From: Apostichopus japonicus
Lineage: Eukaryota > Echinodermata > Holothuroidea > Aspidochirotida > Stichopodidae
Direction: 5' to 3'
Length of the DNA stretch: 64,000 bases
NCBI RefSeq assembly: GCF_037975245.1
Contig: NC_092581.1
Location: 3,422,001-3,486,000, forward strand
Within the stretch, counting starts at the first letter, position 1; each line of letters opens with the position of its first letter. The notes beneath the pieces were generated by a model. The model searched no databases. It saw only the letters and a list, made by a program, of their open reading frames with translations, and had not been told where the DNA came from. A program made the translations under genes and the position numbers. Shown here piece by piece: positions 34,701 to 46,700 of this stretch.

Positions 34701-37700
34701 TGACCCCAAATATGCCAGTTACTGGAATATGGTCACCTTTGGTCAAAATTCTTAAACTGGAGGAAATTGACCCCACTGGGACATTCCATCCTCTTTGCGT
34801 GTTCATTTAGAATGTCTGAGAACAATTCGGAGTCTTAAAGACCTCCAGGAAATTAATTTTTGAAAACTTCTAGCAATTATATCACGTTATAATTTGGAGC
34901 CTATACAGACTACCTTTAACTGGAGGTACCCCCAACCTGTCTGTATAGAAAAACATATTCAAATTGGGGGTAACAATCCATTTAAGGGTTGCTCAGAAGG
35001 TATATCTCCCCTCCCTGTTGACCTCTCCCATGACAAATCATCCATCAATTCACAGTAACCAAGATAATGAAGGTGAAAATTGGGGTCACAAAGGGGAAAA
35101 AGTTTGATACAGAGTATCCAAGGTTTTCCTTTTCATTGATGAGAACCACAGGTGGGTGGTAGACAATAACAAATTGTTTCAGCTGCCATTCTAACGTGCA
35201 AAATAGGCTAGGTGGGGTACCTCTGCTAAGAAACTGTGGTAGGATGAGTGTTGACATTTATTCTGAAAAGCAAGAGCTTTTCTCAAGATACCATACATCT
35301 GTTATCTTTTACGTACCTTAAATTCATTCTCGTCAATCTCCCCGGCATCGACTTTTGAAACATCACCGCCACTTCCTTTGACTTTCTACAAAAGAACAAA
35401 ACATAGCATATGAATGAAAAGTTCAACACAGCAAATGACAATGTTTCAATTCTTGATGCTAAACTAAACAGCTCAATGTTACCCAGTAAATGTTTATAAT
35501 TGATCTCTCCTTCCAAGCAGCTGTGGCACTGTCCTTGTGAAGATCCTCTCCTTCCTTCCTCTCATCACAAAACTGTCCAGATAAATTTGACCCCTCACCC
35601 TTCCCCTCCTCACCACCTTTCATTACCATTCTGACATTCTCTCATCAGGCCATCTAGCTAACTTACTGATGGTCTTTTACCTGATCCCTGGACCTCCCTC
35701 TCATTGACCATCTACAGCAGGTGTGGGCAACCTTTTTGAATGAATGGGCCAGATAGAAGGAGTGCAAAATTGACTGGGCCTCACCTAACCAACGACCTGC
35801 TGTTGAATTCAAACATTTGATTCCGAGGACTTTCAAGCAATAGGTGTGTGTACTTAATCTGTATTCACAAAAAATATAATTTCTACACAGTACAGTTGAT
35901 AATTAATGGGGATAATAGGCCTACCTGGCAGCATCATTAGTGCCGATAAATTCTAAGCAGCTAGCTCATTTTTTGTGATGATGTAAAATAGATCAATTTT
36001 TTTCTTTTTCTTGAGACATCTCACGGGCCGCAAAAAAATCACTGGCGGGCCGCATGTGGCCAGTGGGCCATAAGTTGCCCACCCCAGATCTACAGGATCC
36101 AGTTAGCTGACCCTCCTATCTGCCCTATCACCACCCGCCCATTAGATATCTAGAGAGTCCAGATAACAGTCTCGCCCCCCCTGCCCTCACCCCTCTCCCA
36201 TTAAACACCTACAGAGTCCTGCTACAGAGTCCTTACCGACTGCCTTCCATCATGGCTGTTAGCAGATCTGTTTCTCTTCCCAGATCCAAGACTTGTTGAG
36301 CTTCCTCTAGGCCCCTTGGCAGCTGAAAAAACCCCAAAAGATACACAAGCTCGTTGGATAAAGTAAATGTAAATCATGATAATACATAAAACAGAATAGA
36401 ATGATTATATGAAAATACAATGATAATTGAAAAGTACACAATAATAATAATGTCAGGTACATTATTGAGAAGAACTTCATTAAACTTAATAAATTTTAAT
36501 TGTAGCACATCTTTCTACACAGTCTCCTTTACTGTTATTCCATTATAGGCTTGTTCATTAATACCTCAGATCATGTTTTTTTCATTCCATATGGCCCAAA
36601 ATATTTACATATTTACAAACTTTCAGCTGACAAGTTTGTCAATGTTGATAGTAAGCTGATTACCCCAAAATTAATGATAATTGGATGAAACCGCCAAAAT
36701 AAAAACAAAAAAAACACAATAAAACAAGATTGTGTCTACACTGCATGCATTTCAAAGCTTGGCATGAACAAAGCTAGACAAAAATTATCAACGATTTCAA
36801 AAACATGTACCAATGTCAAAAACGCTGTTTTAATTTACAAATGTTACTAGCAGAATTGACAACCTCACATCCGGCAAACTATGAAAACATTAAAAATTTT
36901 GCTTCGCTACGAATATTTTCTGAACTTACATGATCTGCTTCCCGAACGTCTCTCATCTTCTCCCGGTTCTCGGTCCCTCAAGAACCTGAATGCAGGGATG
37001 ACTGCGTGACCTTTGCCCTTTGTGCTGGCCACTTCCTCCTCTTGATCTAGAATCTGTAGGCTAATGTAAACGTCTGGCTTAGAGGTGCAAAACTGGATGC
37101 TGGCAATATGATCCTCTGAAGGTTTGATGAAATATCTGAGAGGAAAAACAATGAGGGAACAAAAAAATAGCAAAAAAACAACAAGAAACTGAAATTTGAA
37201 AAAATAATACAGAGAGACATTTTTTTTACTGAAAATGATCATTTTGGAATAGAGATGAGGGTTTGATATGCAAGCATTGTCAGCTTAAAGCCTAACCAGT
37301 TGATATTCATTTTTAAGAACAACAGAATTTGTCAGGGTATAAATCTCCTGTTGTATTACTTATACAATAAACAATTATAAAACTTTTCTGGAATTAATTT
37401 GCCTGGCAGAAATTATTCTGCAGGAAAATAAAAAAGTAGCCTCTCAAAAGAGGGTCTAACCGTAATGATTGTTCTTTTTTTTGTTACATCCCTTCACCCA
37501 ATTTTACCACTGGAGCCCTTATAACACCCGCAGCCCTTTCATGTCACCCCCCCCCTTTAACCTGATTCTACTACCTGTAATCTCGTTACCCTTTATTCTG
37601 TCTAATTCTGCTCTATTCATTGTTCAATATTTCAATCTCTACATTTAGATTCTAACTTTTATACTCCTACCTACATGACAATTTTTTCAGTAGATAAACT

Positions 37701-40700
37701 GCTTGGTTACGTTATGTTTTTTTTTCCCTTTCATTAAAGGTCATCAGAATTCCCTCTTAATAAGCTAATTAGAACAACATGGCCACCTAAAATTAAAACA
37801 ATTACACCCTTTCACCAACAGTGCATTTTTCTTCTCATCACAAGAATATTTCATTTTGCAGCCCCTACAACATTTGTGAGGAATTTTGAAGATTGAGAAT
37901 CTTTTTGAAAGTTATGTTTGTAATCTTTGCAAGACAAAACTTGAGCAAGCGACAAAATACATCAATCAAGAGCAGCTTGTGGCAAGTTGTGGCAAGCAAT
38001 TGTGGCAAGCAGACTTCACTGACCTGAGAATGACAAAATTCTTGTTAGGTATGTAGTAATCCTTGATCTCCTTCACAGTAAAGCTACTATGTAGGTTCTC
38101 TCTTGACGGTTGGGGGAGTGGCGTCGATGAACCAATCAGACGCATCCTCCACTTACCCCCGTTCAGTGGGAAATCTGTCGACCGAGCCTCGCCTACGAAT
38201 GTGTAGCCGTACTACATGCAAAACAATAAAAAGAAAATTGTATTTATATGTTAGCAATTTTTTGGTTAAAAGATATTTTTCTTCAATAACTTTCCTTTTT
38301 CGAAGGTCATCAAAGCACACATTATTTTAAGTAGAAAGTAGCAAATTAACTTTGGGGTGTAATGTATAGCACTAACATGTTAGCTTATAGAGTGAAACTT
38401 TAAAGGGAGTGAAGACTTGCGCACAAAGAAAGGTCTCATGCCGGTAATCTGACCTAGTTTCAAATGAGGTGTAACAGAAGTGTTAGACACCACCATCGAT
38501 CCCAGAAAATACACATACAGCTTGCTACCGTTGGTAATTAGACATTAGGGTACAGTCAATACATGCAGCTAAGGTAAATTCCCACAACACAGTGTACATA
38601 TAGCAGCGATGGACATCTCAGGTCGAGATAAAAGATAACAAGGTATCACGTTATTACTGACTGTATTTTGAAACGACAAAGAAAAAACTTCACTTGCAAG
38701 CACGCAAAGTTAACTTTTTTCAGAGCGTGGAATGCGGTTTGGGGCGAGTCTTTAATGCCTTTAAAACCCATAAAATTTAAAACACAAACCAATCTTAACA
38801 CAAAAGTGCAGTGTTCTCCATTTCAATGGAGGAACTTACAAAAATGTTGTGAAATATTCCATGATAGATTGTGAAAAGCTATCCAATTCCCTTGTCCTCT
38901 CAGAACAGTTCATATTGACAGATAACACAAGCTGCAACACACAAGTCCAAAGAAACAGAGAGGGTAGTACTATAAGTTAACACACAATGGTGCTTTAACT
39001 CTATACCTCTTTAATCACCACAGATTGGATGTAACTTCAAAAAGAAGATGGGGAGGGAGGAGGGGGGATGGGAGAGGATGGGGAGGGTTTAGGGAGAAGG
39101 ATAGGAAGGAAAATTGATTCTCGACATCCTTACCCTGTTTCTCTTATACTCATATGGAGCGACTCGCTGGAACACCCTTGGTATTTCTTCGCCAGTGTCG
39201 TTGTTGACTACTCTCAGCATGCATGTAGGAATGGACACGTAGAGCTTGGGTACTACCAGCATGGGCTCTTGCACGTAAAATACGTCCCTAAAAACATAAA
39301 GAAATATACAAGTTGACATAATTGAAGAGACTTGTATTGGAAAGAAATATGTGCACAAAGAGTTCAAATTTATAATTTGTTACTATCTTATGAGGGGTTG
39401 AGGTGGGAGAGGGGGGGGGGGGGAGGGAGGAGTGACAAGGAGGGTTAGAAGTGAGTGTAAGAAGGTAAGTGAGGGGTGTGAAAATGGGAAGGCTGATAGT
39501 GAGGGTGAGGTGGGTTGACATGTATGGGCATGGGATAGGATGAAGGCACAAACTAACAAACTGAGGGTATTTACAACAGTTTTCCCTTTAGAGAGAGGGG
39601 ACGGAACAGTGGCAGGGTTTAACTACTATTTTCAATGTTTAGAAAGGTTAGACGATAAACCTCACTCCAGTGTAACTGACAATAAGGGACTTCACCTGAA
39701 ATTGATAGTGCAATGAGCTCTATTTTTAACTTATATTCACTGCATTCTCACAAGGCAAGGTGTTCTCTTATAAACAAACATACCTCAAATAATATATATA
39801 TATAGATATATATATATAGATATATATATTTTATATATTTTTATATTCTTTATATTTATATATACATATATAAATTACAATTTTCAATTATGTATATATA
39901 TATATATATATATATACTTAAAATCGTAATGAATTGTAAAATCCAGAACAGTGAAAAACCTTCCAGCTTCCACCGGGATTCGAACCTGGGCCTCCCGCTT
40001 TATATGCGGACACCCTAACCACTAGGCTATGGACGCTCATTGTATGTCCAGAGGTTCGAAACCGGTAAGGAAGGTCGTAATTCCACTGTAGGCGTTTATA
40101 TATCAACTTGGACCAAAAAGAATTGGAGAAAAGAAGAAAGGGTTACACTGACCTAAAGACAACAAACCAGGTATTATTGGGCTGGTCCTGGTAGGTACCC
40201 TGGAAATCAACATACGCTATCTTGTTCCACTCGTCTTGGGAGAACGGGAAGAGAGGCATCAGATCTGGGTCGGCTTTAAACATGGACCTGTCGTATGTAA
40301 TACAATGAGAAAGATTGAACATGCAGTCATTACAATACCTTCATGGTTAAGGGGATGTTTTTAAATCTCATCAGTCCAAAGAGATATCATGAAAAACAAA
40401 CAAACTACTAACGAGGAAATATAATCTATAAACTTCCAATTAGAGATGGCAACAAAAGATGCAAAACCTACCAAGATTGAGGAATGTTCGGGCAATTATA
40501 TAACGACGAGAACACTATACTATGTTGCAGGTATATATGCAAGAAAGGGGGAGGTGGGGGATCACATTATTACTACAGCAAACTGCTGTGAAATAAAAAA
40601 GAAAGAAGATATTTTGAAGAGTTTACCTAAATAGATGTAGACTGTGCTCTTCAAGATTTGGTTCCAACTTTTCCCAACATTCTTGCAGTTGTTTCTTCAC

Positions 40701-43700
40701 CTCTTTGTTTTCCTCCGTACCTGTGAGGGGAAACCAAAATTAATGATGATTTTTTTCTCCCCAAAATATAGAAATCAACCCCCCCAAAAAAAAAATGGTA
40801 GGGAAAGTTGTAAGTAGAATTCAGTGCTTTATTTTGAAATACAACAAGTAGTGAAATTATTAAATAACCTTGTGTGCTGATTTCTGGCTGGCCAACACAA
40901 ATTAAAATATTGCAATTTCTTTTATATTTCCAAACAATGTACTCCTCTTTATCATTCATGCTGTGCATTCTTCTTAGTGTGATTCTTATAAAGCTGAAAG
41001 AAACTGTCAACATCACTCTAAGGTAGCTCACATTAAATACTGTGATTAAATTTCAGAATTGTTTCTAATTCTGGTATAACCGTGGTTACAACATGTTTTG
41101 TCCATCTGGGTTGATTTACAAAAACAATGATTTTGTAATTTTCTCTTTCTTTCTTTTCATAACTGGGCTTCAGAGTCAGAGGAATATGTTTACCATGGCA
41201 ATAAACCACTATTGATGAACTTAGCAACAAATATCTAATAACAACACTTGTCAGTAGTACACAAGAAGAGACACCATGGATAAGACACACAATAGCTTTC
41301 TGGGTAATGCTGTGTGGGGTTTGGTTTGGTTGGGGGGGGGGGTTACGGGTGTTGTTGTGTGGGGTTTGTTTGTTAGGGGTATGGAATCAAGCACTTGTTT
41401 AGGGAATCATGTAGTGTTTCAAGTTTGTGTAGCAGGTTTGGAAGGCTCTGAATTTTGATCTGTTGTAATTTTTTTTCATTTCCTGTGTACAAAAAGAAAC
41501 ACTAGCCCTTGTATAGCAAAGTTGACCAGTTTGCATAGCATCTCCCTATGCGGTAACAGTTAAATTATTTCCTGCTGTTTTTGGTATAGAACAGATGGAG
41601 TGCTGGTAATACATTAAGTACTGTTATGTAAAGCTCACCCTGTGTCCTGGCAGCCCTAAGCTTCCTCACAAATCTTCCCCTAAGGATACTGGTGAGCTTG
41701 CTGAATGCCGAAATCTGTTGCTCGGATGGTTCCCTGTATTGAGGAAGTCATTCAAAAGTTACTATTATCATGGTAACTGTGATGATAAAAAGAATGCATT
41801 TGTAAAACATCACTGTTTTTCCAAAGAAAAGAAGGAGAGTGGCTGGCTCTGTGTACTGGAAAACTCCATACAAAATTTAAATATGACATAAATAATGAAA
41901 TTAATCAGTGAACATAATCAATAGTCGTGACAAATTACTGATGATGGAATTTTTCTTGATAAATGACAGCCTGCGGATGCAAACGGACCCCTTGGCCACC
42001 CTCCTTCAAAATATTGCAACCAGAACCCCCTTTCCCCACCCCATCAAATAGACCCATCCAACTCAGTTATTTTCATGATGTACCAAATTGATTTAAAACA
42101 ATACAGATCAGAAATTTTGCTCCATGATTACTGAAATAACATCTCAGAGCTCATACTATGACAATAAATAAAACAAAGTATTATTTTACACCTTAACAGG
42201 CTTCAATAGAGACCACTGACGGTAAAAAAAACACAAAACAACAACAACAATAAAAACAGGAAAACTATAGAAATGTTACACACTCACCAGTTAGCCATAG
42301 TTTCTGGGACATCAGCTAGGGAAAAAATAAAGAAGAAAGAAAGATGATGAACTTAGGCCATTACACCAGTTTTTCCAGCCTTCAACAATGACATCACTGT
42401 TTCTATTGACAAACAATTTGATATCTTCTCCCAAAACCAATTGCCTTTAGCGAATATCTAACGACAAATATGGATCACCAAACATTCAATGTTACCATGG
42501 AGAACAATCACTCAAAATATTTTTCTTTGCAAATTTTACTATGGAAAATTTAAAATGCTTTGGATAACAAATATGTCAAATATGGAAAAGGACCACCCTT
42601 AGTGTAAACCGAGTATAAAAAAAAATAAATATTGACAAAATAACTTCAAACACCAATGTACAAACCATCAAACACAAAATGATGCAGAAATTACTTGAAA
42701 GCGTGAAAGAGCTAGTATTTTTTACAAGTTTACTGAATTGCCTCACATTTTCAACAGACATAAAGATTATTATTTTTGCAACAAGTTTAATATGTACTCA
42801 TGGTGTAATCTTATACTCCAATTTTGAAATAGGATGTTTTAATGTGCAAATTTTTTGCATCTTAAAATAGTGAAAATACTTAGGTTTTGAGTGCACAAAA
42901 CTTGCTATAAGTAGCAAATTTTGTCCATTTTGGCAAAGCAATTTGGTCTTCTGTAACAGATCATTTTTCCCTGACTGATGACATATTATTATTAAAGAAT
43001 ACAGCTTACGTTTCCTTGTTTTCCCAGATTTTCTTGAGGCTCCAGTTGCTGCAAGAAGCAAAAACAAGGAAAAGATGGGTTGTGTTGTTATGTGGATGGA
43101 CATGAAAAACTTATGATAGTGTATGTTACAAAATATCTCTAAGGCAAGTAGGAAGATGATTACCTCAAGACATTGACATCTACCAATTTTTTTGGAGGTG
43201 GGATGGGGGAGGCCTCTCTGGGGTTTGGGTGGGGGGTGGTGAGAAGGGCGATGATGATAATTAAGTTATCACTAACTGTTATAAATAACACACTACTTGT
43301 GAAAATAAAACGGTAATAAAGAAAAACCCAACATACATTACTATCACACATGCCCGAAAGCTTCAGCCTTTTTGAAATATTCGCAGGCAAAGCTTTTCAT
43401 TTAAATCAAATTTATTTTGGGGCAGGGGTGGGTGAGGAGTGGGGGTGAGAAGGGCGATGATAATTAAGTTATCACTAACTGTTATAAATACACGCTCCTT
43501 GTGAAACTAAAAAGATGGGAAAAAAACCAAAAATACTTTACTGTCGCATGCCCGAGTGCTTCAGCCCTTTGACTGAAAAATTCAACCTTTGACCTGTTGT
43601 ATGATATTGAATGAACTATTCATACATACCAGGTCTGCTGCCACCATGTGATATTCCGGTTATATTCCGTGTGGTAGCGTCAAAGTTAAACACCCTCCAT

Positions 43701-46700
43701 GCAAAGGCCATTCTTGTTGTGAAGTTCATACCTAATACGTCTCTCAAAGTGGAATACAATGCTTCTCTGAAAATCTGGTGGCAAAATAGAAAACACCGAG
43801 TAAAGCTAACATTAGGGTTCTGTCAACAAAACAGTTATTATACAGGAAACGTTTTTACGAGGATGGATAAACTTCATTCAAAATATTTCCATAACATTTT
43901 ATATTTGAAATAATTTGTATATTTCTAATGAAAAAGGGGTAGGGGCGGAATATATTCCCCAACCACAAAAGAGTCACACTTTTGTCATTATTTTGTAAAA
44001 AGTGGAAAACCATCTCTTTTCAACTGTTTGCTGTTTTTAATAGACCTCAAAACTACCAATTGGAGAATCTTTTGTACAAAAAGGACTATTCCAGCTTTGA
44101 CCAAATACCATCAAATTTAGATGAATCATACTCTAGTCATAAAATTTCTTTGCTTCATTCCATTGTTTTATAATTTCCCAATCCGTTTTAAATTGTTCAT
44201 TCACTTTCATGTCAGATTAGTAAGAGTATTATGAAAGAATAAAAAATCAATATTAAATCAATATAAACTCAAATAAAAGACCAAAAAGAAAGTCACTGTG
44301 ATTTATAACATCTTTGACATGTATCACATTATTTTTGTCCAGGTTGTGAAATAGTTCAAACAAATTTCGAGTTATTTCTAATAACTTTTTCAGCATTCAC
44401 AAAGAGTATTTTGTTAACCTGGAATATTGGTTTTTGAGCCTTCAATAATCCTAAATCATGACCAACACTGCCACCACACTGGAAACTGCAGGCTGCCACT
44501 TGTGATTCCAACTTCTGCTTATGTAGCACTGTTTATTTTATTTTAACTAAACTCTGATTGAAGCTTACTTCATAATTCTGCCAGTTTTCCTTCCTGGATC
44601 TCCTCACAGGCTGATACGCATTTTCCAATTCCCTCATGGCCGGTTCCCAAAGCTCTGCATTATCAAACATATTGATGGCATTTTCTAAGCACTTCATTAT
44701 GGTCATGGCGTGGTCCACGAATCGGCAACTCTCCTGAGAGCAAGAAAATTTAGCAGCGATTAAACAAAGATTTACAATATGCCAAATAGCAGTTTAGACG
44801 GCTTTGAGGTTTGCCTCTCTCATAAAATACTATGGTTCCAGTGTCCAAACACTGCTATACACCATTACAATTGTACACAAAACTGCTATACACCATTACA
44901 CTTGTACACCACACTGCTATACACCATTACACTTGTACACCAACCTGACCATTCTGGATAGCATTTTGCGATTCGATACTCGTTAAATTAGTCCCCGATA
45001 TCTACATATACACACACCCACAAAAAATGTTATAGTAATTGTTATGAATGACAGTCAACATTGAAGGCAGTTAGTTTAAATTAACATATATACAACCATA
45101 AATGGAAAACCAAACAGCAGAATTAGATGGAAATTTAAACCCCACCCATCCGCAAAAAAAAGAATACACACACACAAGCACGCATGCATACAGCCCTAAA
45201 CTAAAATTTACATAAAAAAAAAGTTTTACTACTTATCAAAATATGAGCAGACAATTATAATATGAAACCTGTCCAATATCAGCTAAAACAGAGCGGGAGG
45301 GAGGTTTTGGCAATGTATACCTTTGTTAGATGTTGCATCACTCAAGTAAGGTTTACATCAAAGTATTACAAGTTCATCAAAATATGAACAGACATTGGCA
45401 GACAATTCTAATATGAAACCTGTCCAATATCAGCTCAAACAGAGAGGGAGGGAGGTTTTGGCGATGTATATACCTTTGTTAGATGCTGCATCACCGTCTC
45501 TTCATCACCAAAGACAAACGGCACACAGGAACAGAGATGGATGTGGTACCCCATCGGTGCTGTCATCATGAATCGTAGGACGTGACGTCTGAAAATAAAG
45601 GGCATGGAGAATTATCAACTCTGACTTCCGTAAAAGAGTAACGTTATGTACGTTATTTTCAAACAAATCATTCCCTGGAATCAACAAAGTGATGATGTGA
45701 ACAACTTACCCTGGTGGTAACGTCAAGGCAGCCACTTTTGTAGAGGTGGTCCTGATTCTTAATAGAGGCTGTCCCACCACCAAACTCTTCCAGGAGTAAG
45801 GCTCAGCTACCAACAGACCGGGTGGCACCGGTGTGATTGGCAGGTCTGGCGGTTTGGTTACAGGAGCTAAATAAATATAAATAGATATAGTTCAGCTGTG
45901 ATCATCTTCATCACCGTGTTCAACATTCGACAAAGCACTGAAAATTAGTCTTTGAAGAAGATAGTGACTAGTATATTATGCAATGATGGGGACTGCATAT
46001 TTAAATATGCAGAGCAATTGTGTCACTGCTTAGATCATTAAAACTTGTATACCTCCAGGAAAGTGATTTTTGAAAACTTCTGGCAATTATTATCATCCTC
46101 ACCTTCAGCAATGCTGCTGGACCCAGCGATGGACTCATTGTCCTTCTGTTTCTCTTGTTTATCCCTGTGACTGTGAGACGTCTTTGGAGGTTCAGCGCTC
46201 GGCGGATCAAACCAGCGAGACAGGGACGAGTAGGACACAATTATTTCAGATGACTCAAGGTTATCAACGACTGAGACACCACATTAAGGAAAGTTAAATG
46301 TGAGCTTAAAGGGTGTGAAGACTAGCACACAAAGAAACGTCTAATGCCGGTAATCTGACATAGTTTCGAATGAGGTGTAACAGAAGTGTTAGACACCACC
46401 ATCGATCCCAAAAAATACACACACAGCTTGCTACCGTCGGTAAGAAGACACTAGTGTACAGTCAGTACATACAGCTGCAGTCAATACACACAGCACAGTG
46501 TAGGCCTATAAACGATACAGCGATGGACATCTCAGGTCCAGCTAAAGATAACAAGGTATCACGTTTCATTACTGTCTGCATTTTGTAGCGACACGAACAA
46601 AACGTCACTTGCAAGCAACAGAAAGTTAACTTTTTCAGATGGCCGAACACGGTTTGGGGCTAGTCTTCAAGGCCTTTAAAGGTATGTTGTATTGGCCCCA

